Part shown: positions 44,781-54,217 of the stretch, piece after piece | How positions within the stretch are numbered: the stretch's first letter is position 1 | Layout of the letters: every line of letters begins with the position of its first letter | Source: Candidatus Latescibacterota bacterium | Lineage (GTDB): Bacteria > JAAXHH01 | Assembly: GCA_012270975.1 (NCBI GenBank) | Contig: JAAXHH010000129.1 | Location: 105,435-169,434, forward strand | DNA length: 64,000 bases | Direction of reading: 5' to 3' | The notes under the pieces: model-generated | The model's database searches: none | Told to the model about the DNA's origin: nothing | What the model saw: the letters and a program-made list of their open reading frames with translations, nothing else | Translations under genes and position numbers: made by a program

Positions 44781-45191
44781 ATGCCCTCAACACTTGATTC
44801 CGACACGATCACCCACGGCATAAGGGTCCAGGTGTTCCCGGGCTACCTGCCCGAACATTCCGATCCCGATCAAGACCAGTTTGTGTTCGGCTATCGTATC
44901 GTCATCACCAACGACAGCGAACGCTGGGTGAAACTGATCAACCGGCATTGGATCATCATCAATGCCGATGGGAAGCGGAGCGAGGTGAGAGGACCAGGCG
45001 TGGTGGGGCTGCAACCGGAACTCGAACCCGGCGAAAGCCATGAATACCAGAGCCTCTGCCCGCTCAACACGGAGTGGGGCACCATGGAAGGCGAATACGA
45101 AATGCAGGACGGAGAAGGCGGTCTTTTCGAAGTGGAAATCGGACGATTCTACCTCGCCATCTCGTCCGATGAGAAGGTGGAATCGGCATAG
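44781..45191 (+). CDS. apaG: ApaG domain protein
   Basis: This is a 136-residue protein of the ApaG fold (immunoglobulin-like beta-sandwich): 'GIRVQVFPGYLPEHSDP', 'YRIVITNDSERWVKLINRHW', 'ADGKRSEVRGPGVVGLQPEL', 'GESHEYQSLCPLNTEWGTME'. All match the family, including the GPGVVG turn. Associated phenotypes are Co2+ resistance and, in other organisms, protein interactions; its biochemical role is unsettled. ATG 44781 follows CCGGAGCAAGACG. Confidence 0.9.
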   Translation: MPSTLDSDTITHGIRVQVFPGYLPEHSDPDQDQFVFGYRIVITNDSERWVKLINRHWIIINADGKRSEVRGPGVVGLQPELEPGESHEYQSLCPLNTEWGTMEGEYEMQDGEGGLFEVEIGRFYLAISSDEKVESA

Positions 45192-45289
45192 TCCGCCGGC
45201 ATGCCGCCGATACCTGGCGAACCGGGTGAGGATGGCGATGTCGTGTAACCCCGCAGGAAGGACGACACCACAGGAAGTTGGAGCGAAAC

Positions 45290-46717
45290 ATGGCAAAAGG
45301 ATTGACGCCGCAGGCGGACGATTTCTCCGCCTGGTACAATGAAGTGATCGCGAAAGCCGAACTCGCCGACAACGCGCCGACGCGCGGGTGCATGGTCATA
45401 CGGCCCTACGGCTATGCGCTATGGGAGAATATGGTCGCTCAACTGGACGGTATGTTCAAGGCCACCGGTCACGTGAACGCCTATTTCCCCCTGCTGATCC
45501 CCGAGAGTTTCTTTCAGAAGGAGGCGGAACACGTCGAGGGGTTCTCACCCGAGTGCGCCGTGGTGACGCACGGCGGGGGAAGGAAGCTGGAAGAGAACCT
45601 GATGGTCCGTCCCACGTCGGAAACCGTCATCGCCGACATGTACGCGAAGTGGATCCAGTCCTATCGCGACCTGCCCCTGCTCATCAACCAGTGGGCCAAC
45701 GTCTTCCGGTGGGAGTTGCGTCCCAGGGCCTTCCTGCGCACCACGGAGTTCCTCTGGCAGGAAGGTCACACGGCCCACGCCACCGCGGAGGAGGCACAGG
45801 AGGAAACGCTGCGCATCCTGGACGTGTACCGGACTTTCGCGGAGGATTACATGGCGATTCCGGTGCTGTATGGGCCCAAAACCGACGCGGAGAAGTTCCC
45901 CGGCGCGCTTCAGACGTACGCCATCGAAGGCATGATGAAGGATGGCAAGGCCCTCCAGATGGGCACTTCGCACAACCTGGGCCAGAACTTCTCTCGCGCC
46001 TTCAACATCGATTTTCAGACGCGGGACGGTTCGCGGGAGCATGTGTACCAGACGAGTTGGGGAATGAGCACCCGCACCGTGGGCGCGATCATCATGGCCC
46101 ACGGCGACGATAAGGGCCTGGTAATGCCGCCGCGCCTGGCGCCCCATCAGGCGGTCGTCATTCCCATTGCGAAATCCGACGAGGAGCAAGTCGTCGTCAA
46201 GGAAGCCGTCGACGGGCTGCTCGAATCCCTGGAAGGCGTGCGCGTCAAGGTCGACGACCGCGAGCAGTTCGGCCTGGGCTGGAAGTTCACCGAGTGGGAA
46301 ACGAAGGGCGTACCGCTGCGCGTGGAACTCGGCCCCCGTGACATCGCGTCCGGGCAGGCCGTGGTCGTCCGCAGGGACACGGGCGAAAAGTCTTTTGTGC
46401 CTCTCACGTCCCTCGGAGGGCATGTCAGAGAAACGCTGGAGACCGTGCAGCGAGACATGTTTCAGCGCGCGCTGGACTTCCGCGAGGCCCATTCCCGCGA
46501 GGTACGGGACCGGGATGCCTTCATGGAGGCGGCGAACGGCGACGGTGGATTCATCCACGCGCACTGGTGCGGCGATCCCGCCTGCGAGACCGCGGTCAAG
46601 GATGAAACCCGGAACACGATCCGGTGCGTGCCCATGCACTGGGACGCCGCGGCAGGCGCCTGCGCATACTGCGGCGGCGCGTCGGAACGCAAGGTTGCCT
46701 ACGCCCAGGCCTATTGA
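45290..46717 (+). CDS. proS: Prolyl-tRNA synthetase, archaeal/eukaryotic-type
   Basis: This is a 475-residue class II synthetase. 'FRWELRPRAFLRTTEFLWQE' (split at RAFLRTTEFLWQE, motif 2) and 'TSHNLGQNFSRAF' lie in the catalytic core. A C-terminal zinc-binding region contains Cys pairs 'HWCGDPAC' and 'CAYCGG' and ends in '...AYAQAY', the terminal Tyr typical of the archaeal/eukaryotic-like ProRS. It lacks the INS editing domain. It charges tRNA-Pro. ATG 45290 follows GTTGGAGCGAAAC. Confidence 0.95.
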   Translation: MAKGLTPQADDFSAWYNEVIAKAELADNAPTRGCMVIRPYGYALWENMVAQLDGMFKATGHVNAYFPLLIPESFFQKEAEHVEGFSPECAVVTHGGGRKLEENLMVRPTSETVIADMYAKWIQSYRDLPLLINQWANVFRWELRPRAFLRTTEFLWQEGHTAHATAEEAQEETLRILDVYRTFAEDYMAIPVLYGPKTDAEKFPGALQTYAIEGMMKDGKALQMGTSHNLGQNFSRAFNIDFQTRDGSREHVYQTSWGMSTRTVGAIIMAHGDDKGLVMPPRLAPHQAVVIPIAKSDEEQVVVKEAVDGLLESLEGVRVKVDDREQFGLGWKFTEWETKGVPLRVELGPRDIASGQAVVVRRDTGEKSFVPLTSLGGHVRETLETVQRDMFQRALDFREAHSREVRDRDAFMEAANGDGGFIHAHWCGDPACETAVKDETRNTIRCVPMHWDAAAGACAYCGGASERKVAYAQAY

Positions 46718-46775
46718 CCCGGGAAGCCGAGGACGCCACGCGTCCGTATGCGCCGCGCGAGCCGAATAACCTCGT

Positions 46776-48419
46776 CTAGGCCGGATCCCCATACATTCCA
46801 AGGACTTCCATCGCCGCATTGCGCCCGTTGATGGCGATCACGCTGCCGCCGGGATGGGTGCATGCCCCGCAAAGGTAGACGCCGGGCATGGGCGTTCGTG
46901 GTTCGAGCCGCTTGTCCCACATGTAAGCCGGAAGGATCTCGCCCTGGAAGATGTGGCCGCCGGTAAGGCCCACTTTCTTCTCGATGTCGGGCGGCCCCAT
47001 GACGTCCATGTGCAGGACGGCGTCCGGAATGTTACTGCAGTAGCGATCGAGGGATTCCAGCGCCAGCCGCCCCACTTCCTCCCGCCGGGAGTCCCAGTCT
47101 CCCTCGGCGAATGCGTAGGGGACGAACTGGGCGAAGATGCTCATGGTGTGGCGGCCGGGCGGCGCCACGCTACCGTCGTGGGCGGTGTGGAAATACAATT
47201 CCTCCCAAAGGCGCGGGGGCAGTTTTCCCGATCCCGCCATGGCGTGATACTCGTGCCATTGTCGCGCGGTGAGCGGGATGTTGACCTGTCCGCGGTGATG
47301 GTCTTTGTCCGTACCGGGACGGCTGATAAAATCCGGCAATTCGGACAGCGCCACGTTGATCTTGACGGTCGCGCCGGTCTGGGGGATCGACTCAACTCGC
47401 TTCTTCCACGCGTCATCGGCCTGGTCGCCGAGGAGGCGCAACGTTACCCGTGGATCGGCGTTTGATACGACGGCGGGCGCCCTGACGCACTCGCCGCCTT
47501 CGAGTTCCACTCCCTCGTCCGGCAGTATGCGCGCCACCGGAACGCCCGCGGCCACGACGGCGCCGGCATCCCGGGCGATGTCGCACAAAATGAAAGAGAC
47601 CGTACCCATGCCCCCCTGGACGTACCCCCACATGCCGGGCATGCCGGCCATGGTCCCCGTGGAGTGAAAGACGTGAACTGAAGCAGTTCCGGGCTCATAA
47701 GGGCTGGCGTTCGTCCCGATCACGCCCTGGCCGATGAGGGCCATGCGCAGCCGTTCGTCTTCGAGGTACCGTTCGACGTACTCGACCATGGACCATTCGA
47801 AGAGCAGGTCGATCGCCTCCCGGTCGCCCCCGAGGCGCGCTTCGATCTGTTCCCGGGCCGGCGCGCGCCCGATCCAGATGTCGCCTTTGCCGGGCGGACG
47901 CAGGGCCTCACGAATACGCTTCATAGGCGCGTACATGGCTTCGAAACCATCCACGTCCCGGGGCGACAGGCGCCGAATCTCATCCCTGCAGCGGTCGTCG
48001 TCCTCCCACAGTTGTATGCTCGACCCGTCCTCGAAGGGGACGAACATGCCGGCCTCCGCCGGAGTCCATCGATAGCCGTACTGCGCGAAATCCAACTCTT
48101 CGATTACGAGGGGATGGAGCAGGCCCGCCAGGTAGGCGCAGGGCGATACACGGTATCCCGGCCAGATCTCTTCGAGCGTGCAGGCGCCTCCCACACGTTC
48201 CCGGGCTTCCAGGACCAGTACCCGCCTGCCCGCCCGGGCCAGGTAGGCCGCGCAGGTCAGCCCGTTGTGGCCGGCACCCACGACGATCACGTCCCAGTCG
48301 CGGGCCGCAAGCGACGAGACCGGTTCGGGCAGTCCGATGCGTCCCAGGGCGTCGCGGCAGGTTCCGCCCGGCGCCGTTTCCGTCGTCAGGCTGCGGGATT
48401 TCATGTCCACGGGCGTCAT
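46776..48419 (-). CDS. Phytoene-desaturase-like FAD oxidoreductase
   Basis: This 547-residue flavoprotein has the Rossmann start 'DVIVVGAGHNGLTCAAYLAR' (split at GAGHNGL), 'VLEARERVGGACTLEE' and a C-terminal 'GVYLCGACTHPGGSVIAINGRNAA' (split at GACTHPGG), the carotenoid-desaturase/PYROXD2 signature. It oxidises, isomerises or saturates a hydrophobic substrate; retinol-saturase and CrtI-like enzymes share the fold. ATG 48419 is used, with a second in-frame ATG five codons later (48404). It converges with ProRS. Confidence 0.85.
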   Translation of the reverse strand: MTPVDMKSRSLTTETAPGGTCRDALGRIGLPEPVSSLAARDWDVIVVGAGHNGLTCAAYLARAGRRVLVLEARERVGGACTLEEIWPGYRVSPCAYLAGLLHPLVIEELDFAQYGYRWTPAEAGMFVPFEDGSSIQLWEDDDRCRDEIRRLSPRDVDGFEAMYAPMKRIREALRPPGKGDIWIGRAPAREQIEARLGGDREAIDLLFEWSMVEYVERYLEDERLRMALIGQGVIGTNASPYEPGTASVHVFHSTGTMAGMPGMWGYVQGGMGTVSFILCDIARDAGAVVAAGVPVARILPDEGVELEGGECVRAPAVVSNADPRVTLRLLGDQADDAWKKRVESIPQTGATVKINVALSELPDFISRPGTDKDHHRGQVNIPLTARQWHEYHAMAGSGKLPPRLWEELYFHTAHDGSVAPPGRHTMSIFAQFVPYAFAEGDWDSRREEVGRLALESLDRYCSNIPDAVLHMDVMGPPDIEKKVGLTGGHIFQGEILPAYMWDKRLEPRTPMPGVYLCGACTHPGGSVIAINGRNAAMEVLGMYGDPA

Positions 48420-48493
48420 CCGTTCCAGGTGAATCGTTTCAGCGCGTCCCGGATTCGGGTGATCTTCATGACAGATCCTGTTCGGCGTCTTTC

Positions 48494-49612
48494 CTAAATC
48501 AGGTTCGGCAACAACGGATGGTTCCGGTTTTCCAGCGGCAGGGCGATACGGCTTCCCGACAGGTGGGCGGCATAGACACCGTGGATCATTTCCAGAGCCC
48601 AGCGCCCGTCATAGCCGCTGTTAACCGGTCTGCGCCCGTCCCTCCTCGCCTCGAATACGTCCCGCACGACGGCGACGTTGGCCGCGGTCTGGAGCGTGCT
48701 CATGGAAGGCTGCTCGGAAGGCGTAAGTTCGAGGGCTTCCGAGGTAACGTCGCGGACGGCCACGTCGTCATCCGGATGCCAGACCGGGGATTCGTAGATC
48801 CGGATCTGCTGGGACGCTTCGTGGACGGTCATGATACCCTCTGAGCCGAAGATCCACATCCCGTACCTCCGGGGGTGGCTCGACTGGTTGCGGCGCGTTT
48901 CGAATGTGGCCGTCACGCCATGGCCGAAGCCGTACATCGCATGTATGGCATCGCCCGCGATGAGTCCCAGTTCCTCCGGACCTTCCACGGCGTCTTCCAG
49001 GGTGACGGACCGGCCGCCGGCCAGGGTCACCGACGCCTGCGCCCAGACGGGATTCCTGCCCAGGAGGAACCGGAGCATGTCGAATAGATGCGTGCCCAGC
49101 ACCATGAGGTCCTCGCCGCCTCCCCGATGGTCCTCCTTGCCGTTCATGCGGACATGGAGTATGTCCCCGATAGCGCCTTCGGCGAGCAGTTGGCGGGCAT
49201 GCCACGCGGCGGCATGCATGCGGCCCTGGTGTGCGATGCCCATCATGACACCGGCCTTCTCGCAGGCTTCTATCATGGCATCGGCTTCTGACAGCGTGCG
49301 GGCGATGGGTTTCTCAAGGAAAATGCACGCGCCCGCCTCCGCGACGGTCAGGGTCATCGCGGCGTGCTGGTCCAGCCACCGGGGACAGATGCTGACGATA
49401 TCGAACCATTCGTTTCTCAGCATTTCCCGGTAGTCCGAATACAGGTTACGTACGCCCAGACGCCGGCCAGCTTCCTGCAGGCCGTCCGAATCGTCATCGG
49501 CCACGGCAATGATGTCCACGTCTTCCATTTCGAGATACACCGTATCGAGGCCGTGACCGTAGTTGCCCCGTCCGGTACGGCCGATCACACCAGCCCGGTA
49601 TCGCCTGTCCAT
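48494..49612 (-). CDS. Gfo/Idh/MocA family oxidoreductase
   Basis: This 372-residue dehydrogenase-type protein has a slightly unusual nucleotide loop 'GVIGRTGRGNYGHG', followed by 'AGACIFLEKPIARTLSEAD' (EKP catalytic-site motif, split at LEKPIART), and a second domain with 'DLMVLGTHLFDMLRF'. It is distinct from the one at 4760. ATG 49612 follows CGGAGGGGCGTTGT. It is 52 bases downstream of the EcfT gene and could be in the same transcript; the substrate is unknown. Confidence 0.85.
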   Translation of the reverse strand: MDRRYRAGVIGRTGRGNYGHGLDTVYLEMEDVDIIAVADDDSDGLQEAGRRLGVRNLYSDYREMLRNEWFDIVSICPRWLDQHAAMTLTVAEAGACIFLEKPIARTLSEADAMIEACEKAGVMMGIAHQGRMHAAAWHARQLLAEGAIGDILHVRMNGKEDHRGGGEDLMVLGTHLFDMLRFLLGRNPVWAQASVTLAGGRSVTLEDAVEGPEELGLIAGDAIHAMYGFGHGVTATFETRRNQSSHPRRYGMWIFGSEGIMTVHEASQQIRIYESPVWHPDDDVAVRDVTSEALELTPSEQPSMSTLQTAANVAVVRDVFEARRDGRRPVNSGYDGRWALEMIHGVYAAHLSGSRIALPLENRNHPLLPNLI

Positions 49613-49664
49613 ACAACGCCCCTCCGATAACAACGCCCTTCCGGCAGCTTCCCGCTATGATCGC

Positions 49665-50420
49665 TCACAGTACCGGCATCAGCCAGCCCGCCAGGTTCAG
49701 GATCAGCAGCAGGCTCAATATCACGTAGTCGCGCCAGACGAAAGGAAAGGCAAGGAACTCCGTCCGCTTGCCCCGCATGCCGAAACCCTTGGATTCGAGC
49801 GCCATGGAAAGCAGGTCGGTATCCCGGATCGCGTACACGAATATGGGCACCAGCAGCGGCACGTACTTGCGGGCCCGCTGGAGGACATTCCCGCTCTTGA
49901 GATCGAGGCCCCTGGCCTGCTGGGCCTGGACGACCGTGCCTATACGGGTAAAAAACAGGGGGACTAGCCGAAAGGCAAGGGAGAGCGCGAAGCTCACGGC
50001 GAACGGGAGGCCGATGGCCCTGAGTCCGTAGGCGAACTCTTCCACTTTCGTACAGGATACGAAGATCATGCCGGAAACGAGCATGGCCTCCAGCCTAAAT
50101 CCCATGGCGAACCCGAACCGTATGGACTCTGTCGAGAGCGTGAACAGGCCGAATGACCAGAATGGTTCGCCTACGCGCCTGAACAGCGACCACGACACGA
50201 CGCTGAACACCAGCACGGTGATCATGAGCGGCAGGATGCGCCGGAGGTTCCTGAACGCACCGGCCGAACGGGCCAGTAACAGCACCCCCGACAGGATGAC
50301 TAGTTGATACCAGGGCGACTGGAACGCCACCGTGAGGATCAGCAACAGGGCCAGTCCCACGATTTTCGTCGAGGGATGGAGTCGATGGAGCAGGGAATCG
50401 GAGGGTATGTAGAGTACCAT
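49665..50420 (-). CDS. ecfT: ECF transporter T component (EcfT)
   Basis: This is a 251-residue membrane protein with five hydrophobic segments. Its cytoplasmic coupling helices carry 'VVQAQQARGLDLKSG' and 'SMALESKGFGMRGKRT' (AxxARG-type motifs) that contact the two ATPase domains. The start is ATG 50420, beginning MVLYIPSDSLLHRL. It lies 13 bases after the ATPase gene. It scaffolds vitamin or metal uptake modules; no S component is visible nearby. Confidence 0.85.
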   Translation of the reverse strand: MVLYIPSDSLLHRLHPSTKIVGLALLLILTVAFQSPWYQLVILSGVLLLARSAGAFRNLRRILPLMITVLVFSVVSWSLFRRVGEPFWSFGLFTLSTESIRFGFAMGFRLEAMLVSGMIFVSCTKVEEFAYGLRAIGLPFAVSFALSLAFRLVPLFFTRIGTVVQAQQARGLDLKSGNVLQRARKYVPLLVPIFVYAIRDTDLLSMALESKGFGMRGKRTEFLAFPFVWRDYVILSLLLILNLAGWLMPVL

Positions 50421-50433
50421 GGGTGATCCGGGG

Positions 50434-52149
50434 TTATTCCTCCATGCGTTCCAGGCAGTCGACGATCTCATTGACGGAACGCACCACGAGTCCGAATTCA
50501 TACCCGATGCGCACGGCCTCGGGCGCTTCGAGGTACAGCGATTCCAGCAGCTTCGGATCACTGAAACACGACCGGACGTCCCCGTCCCGGACTACGCGCC
50601 CACCGGACATGATGACGCAGCGGTCGGCATACTCGGCAACGATCCACATAGAGTGGGTGATCATGATGATGGTCTTCCCGGATTCGTTGAGACGGCGGAT
50701 GAGGTTCAGGATGGCGACCTGGCCGTGATAGTCCAACCCGGTGGTCGGCTCATCCAGGACGAGGATCTCGGGGTCCGTGGCCAGCACCGACGCCACCGCC
50801 AGTTGCTGTCTCTCTCCCCGGGTCAGGTTGAAGGGATCCTCCTGTTCACGCCCAGCGAGCCCGGTTACGGCCAGGGCAGCTTCTACCTTCTCTTGGACTG
50901 TTTCTTCAGGAAGGCCGTAGTTGCGGGCGCCGAAGGCGACTTCGTCCAGCACGGTATTGGCGAAAATCTGGTGATCCGGATTCTGAAATACGTATCCGAC
51001 CCGGCGTCCCAGTTCACGCAGGGTCCACTCGGAGGTGGTTTTGCCCAGGATCCGGACCTCTCCCTCCGTCGGAACGTGCAGTCCGTTGAGGTGCTTGGCG
51101 AGCGTCGTCTTTCCGCAGCCGTTCTGTCCGACCAGGGCGACGAACTCCCCGGCCGTAATCTCCAGGGAAACGTCGTCCACGGCGGGAGACGCGTCCCCAT
51201 ATCTGAAAACCAGGCCGCTGATTTGCACGACGGTTCGGCCTGGTTCAGGCTTTTGCCCGCCGTTCAGGTCCTCCTGGGCCGACTCCTTCACCCGCCATCC
51301 AGCCGAATGGACGCGGGCAACGGCATCCTGGATACTCAACGCGCTGGTTTCCAGACCCAGATCGGACAGCAGCACCGTGGTCTGGAGCGGCCGGACGCCA
51401 TGCCGTTCCACAAATCCGGGATCGGCAAGCATCTCGTTGGGCGATCCCTCGCGTATGATGCGTCCGTCGTGCATCAGCAGGATCCGGTCCGCGGTCAGGA
51501 CGTGTTCGGTCTCATGCTCGACCATGATGATGCCCTCGATTTCGTCCCGGAGGACCCGCGCGAGCCTGAAGATGTCTCTTTTCCCCACGGGGTCCAGGTC
51601 GGTCGTCGGCTCGTCCATAACGACCAGCGCTGGCCTGCCCGCGAGTACCGAAGCGATGGCCAGGCGCTGTTTTTCACCGCCCGACAGGCTGGCGGGGTCC
51701 CGCTGTTCGAAGCCAGCGAGGCCGACGCGGCTCAGCGCCTGCTCGACGCGGGTCCGCATCTGACCGCGGTCCACGGCGAAGTTCTCGAGGGCGAAAGCCG
51801 TTTCCAGTTCCACGTTGGTGGAGAACAGCTGCGCCTCGAAGTCCTGGAATACCAGACCGATGATGCGGGCCAGCTCGTAGACCTGCGGACGGTCGGATTC
51901 CCGGCTGCCGGATACTTGCAACCTGCCGTCCATCCTGCCCTTGATGAAGGATGGGATAAGCCCGTTGAGGCAGCGGCACAGGGTGGATTTTCCCGCGCCG
52001 GTCTCGCCGACAATGACGGTAAACTCGCCGCGGCGATGTTGGTAGCTGATCTGGTCGAGTACCGGTTTCGGGGCGTCCCGGTAGGTGAACGCGAGGTCGT
52101 CAAGCGTGAGGATCGGTCGAGTTTCGGCACTTTGGATCGATTGAGACAA
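50434..52149 (-). CDS. ECF transporter fused double ATPase (EcfA)
   Basis: This is a 571-residue fusion of two ABC ATPases. The first has Walker A 'VGETGAGKSTLC', signature 'LSGGEKQR' and Walker B 'LVVMDEPTTDLD'. The second, from about residue 300, has 'GQNGCGKTTLAK', a changed signature 'LTRGERQQ' and 'ILVLDEPTTGLD'. The halves correspond to EcfA and EcfA'. The frame starts with TTG 52149; an ATG seven bases before it is out of frame. It is divergent from the efflux operon and powers the transporter with the EcfT protein. Confidence 0.85.
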   Translation of the reverse strand: MSQSIQSAETRPILTLDDLAFTYRDAPKPVLDQISYQHRRGEFTVIVGETGAGKSTLCRCLNGLIPSFIKGRMDGRLQVSGSRESDRPQVYELARIIGLVFQDFEAQLFSTNVELETAFALENFAVDRGQMRTRVEQALSRVGLAGFEQRDPASLSGGEKQRLAIASVLAGRPALVVMDEPTTDLDPVGKRDIFRLARVLRDEIEGIIMVEHETEHVLTADRILLMHDGRIIREGSPNEMLADPGFVERHGVRPLQTTVLLSDLGLETSALSIQDAVARVHSAGWRVKESAQEDLNGGQKPEPGRTVVQISGLVFRYGDASPAVDDVSLEITAGEFVALVGQNGCGKTTLAKHLNGLHVPTEGEVRILGKTTSEWTLRELGRRVGYVFQNPDHQIFANTVLDEVAFGARNYGLPEETVQEKVEAALAVTGLAGREQEDPFNLTRGERQQLAVASVLATDPEILVLDEPTTGLDYHGQVAILNLIRRLNESGKTIIMITHSMWIVAEYADRCVIMSGGRVVRDGDVRSCFSDPKLLESLYLEAPEAVRIGYEFGLVVRSVNEIVDCLERMEE

Positions 52150-52546
52150 GGGGCATTACTCGCATTGAGATTCACGGAGTCCAGCGGCGTACACAGTACG
52201 CGATGATGGTAGCGGGTGACCCCGAGAAAGTCAACGCTCGTTCTGATGAACCGATCCCGGTCATATCCGAGTGCCCTTTCAACGCTTGAAACCCTTCCAT
52301 TCGCAATCGCAATTGAGACTTGACCTTAGTCATGCCGTTGCGTAGTGTAGTTAAACGAACTCTAAACACTGTGTCTGCACCTGATCAATGGGTTCTGGAG
52401 GCGGCATCTACGCTGGTTACGTGATGCGGACGGCGGATTAGCGATTACGTGATGCGGACGGCGGACTAGTCGGGTAAGTACCCGTTCGCTCGTTGCCGGC
52501 CATTTGGTTCTCGTGATTATCGTCCTCAGGCTACGGGGGGATTGCC
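52150..52546. other. Intergenic region between divergent ECF and efflux operons
   Basis: This is a 397-base gap without a supported gene, the longest in the window. It holds the direct repeat described separately, and a weak possible plus-strand promoter TTGACC (52320-52325) with TAGTGT 17 bases downstream (52343-52348). It must contain the promoters for both flanking operons. Confidence 0.6.
52417..52469. repeat. 25-bp direct repeat, 28-bp period
   Basis: TTACGTGATGCGGACGGCGG followed by ATTAG (52417-52441) is repeated at 52445-52469 with one difference (ACTAG). The period is 28 bases, a little under three helical turns. It lies 78-130 bases before the efflux operon start, a typical place for a regulator's paired binding site. 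Confidence 0.9.
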
Positions 52547-54211
52547 GTGGCGAAGCAGGGAATTGCCCGCTCAACCGAATGTCTCCGGATGAGCGCAATG
52601 CCAACCAGAACAACCGGACTCGCATCCGGTTCCTTCCCTTCAGGATCCGTTCCACTGAGATCTACCGCAAGTTCCCCGTGGACCGCCATCCCAGGATGGC
52701 TTCTGCCGATCCTGGCTTGTTGTTTCATCTCGGCCTGCTCTCTTTCGCCGGGTCGTGTTTCCCCGGTTCTGGAATCCGTGCCGGAGATACCCGCCGATTT
52801 TGCCGAAAAGAGCACTTCCGGCATGTACGAACCGCTGGAGTGGTGGCAAACATTCGCCGACCCAGTCCTCAACCAGGTCGTCGAAGAGGCACTCGCTTCG
52901 AATTTCGACCTGGCAGGAGCGGTCTCCCGGGTCCAACAGGCCAGGATGCGGGCGGGCATTTCCAAGGCCGCGGCGTTTCCGCTGCTTCAGCCTGCCGTGA
53001 GCGTCAACGACTTCGATGGACCCACAAACGCGGGGATCGGCGCACAACTTGAAGAGGTCGGGCTGGATCCCAGCACCCTGAGCGCGGCCGGCGTGGATCT
53101 TCCCGACCGGCTCGGCCTGACGACCTACACCCTGAGCGTGGAATTCGCCTACGAGCTCGACTTCTGGGGCCGCAATCGCAACGACGCGCGTGCCGCCGGC
53201 GCAGAACTGGTGGCCACAGAGGCGGACTACCTGAACGCCCGCATGGGGGTGCTGGCCGAAACGGTGCGTACTTACCTGGAAATCGTCAGTTTGCGTCGGC
53301 AGCAGAAGCTGGCGGACGAAATCGCGAATGTCCTGCGACAGAGAGAAACGCTGGCCAAGTCCCGGTATGAACGCGGATTGATCGATCTGGGCGGACTCCA
53401 CGCGGCGCGGCGGAGTCTGCGCGAAGCCGAGTCAGAACTGCCGCAGATCGAAGCGCTGCTGGCGGATGCCGAAGGACGGCTATGGATTCTTATGGGCGGC
53501 TTTCGCACCGATCTGGCGGTAATGCTCTCCGATTCACTGACCGCTTCACCTTCCCTCGACCCCGTTCCCACGGGCATTCCGGCAGATCTCGTGGCGCAGC
53601 GGCCCGACATCCTCGCGGCGATTCAGCGGGTCGAGGCGGCGAGGTATGCCCTCGGCGCCCGTCGAGCGGACCTGCTGCCAAGGTTGTCTCTGCATGGATC
53701 AATAGGATTGCAAAGTACGGATTCCAGTGAATGGTTCGATCCTGATCAATGGTTCCGAAACCTCACCATGAACCTGATCGGACCTGTGTTTCAGGGTTCG
53801 CGGATTCAAAACAATATCGCGCTCGCAGAGGCCCGATTGAATGAGGCTGCCGCCGCCTACGGACGTTCCGTGGTCACCGCGGTTAACGAGGTTGAATCCG
53901 CCCTGGTGGGGTTGGAGGCTACCCGTCGGCGCCATACGCTGCTGACTTCCCTTACGGAAGAGACGCAGGCCGAATCCGATCTGCAGGAGTACAGATACGT
54001 GTCAGGTGTGGGTAACTACGAATCGTTCCTGACGGCAGAGCAAACCCTGTTGGCCGCGCAGTCCGTACTGGTGGCGGCGGAGCGCGATCTGGGGTACGCC
54101 CGCCTTGCCCTGCATCGCGCACTGGGCGGCGCTTGGATCGCCGCCGACCATAAGGCTTTCCAGCGGCAACAACCAGTCAGGCATCTCCCCTCTCGTCCTC
54201 CAACGGAGTAA
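52547..54211 (+). CDS. Outer-membrane efflux lipoprotein (NodT/OprM type)
   Basis: This is a 554-residue TolC-fold protein. An extended N-terminus of about 50 residues precedes a lipoprotein signal 'WLLPILACCFISACS'. Two TolC repeats follow, with 'EWWQTFADPVLNQVVEEAL' (split at WWQTFADPVL), 'YELDFWGRNRNDARAA' and 'QRPDILAAIQRVEAARYALG' (split at RPDILAA), all OMF signatures. The GTG at 52547 follows GGGGGGATTGCC; ATG 52589 is possible. It is the first gene of the tripartite pump, six bases before the adaptor. Confidence 0.9.
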   Translation: MAKQGIARSTECLRMSAMPTRTTGLASGSFPSGSVPLRSTASSPWTAIPGWLLPILACCFISACSLSPGRVSPVLESVPEIPADFAEKSTSGMYEPLEWWQTFADPVLNQVVEEALASNFDLAGAVSRVQQARMRAGISKAAAFPLLQPAVSVNDFDGPTNAGIGAQLEEVGLDPSTLSAAGVDLPDRLGLTTYTLSVEFAYELDFWGRNRNDARAAGAELVATEADYLNARMGVLAETVRTYLEIVSLRRQQKLADEIANVLRQRETLAKSRYERGLIDLGGLHAARRSLREAESELPQIEALLADAEGRLWILMGGFRTDLAVMLSDSLTASPSLDPVPTGIPADLVAQRPDILAAIQRVEAARYALGARRADLLPRLSLHGSIGLQSTDSSEWFDPDQWFRNLTMNLIGPVFQGSRIQNNIALAEARLNEAAAAYGRSVVTAVNEVESALVGLEATRRRHTLLTSLTEETQAESDLQEYRYVSGVGNYESFLTAEQTLLAAQSVLVAAERDLGYARLALHRALGGAWIAADHKAFQRQQPVRHLPSRPPTE

Positions 54212-54217
54212 ATCTGC

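Noticed and set aside
50419..52206. 595-codon open frame on the plus strand
   Set aside because: It is antisense to the fused EcfA ATPases, whose Walker and signature motifs are intact; no recognisable domain appears in it.
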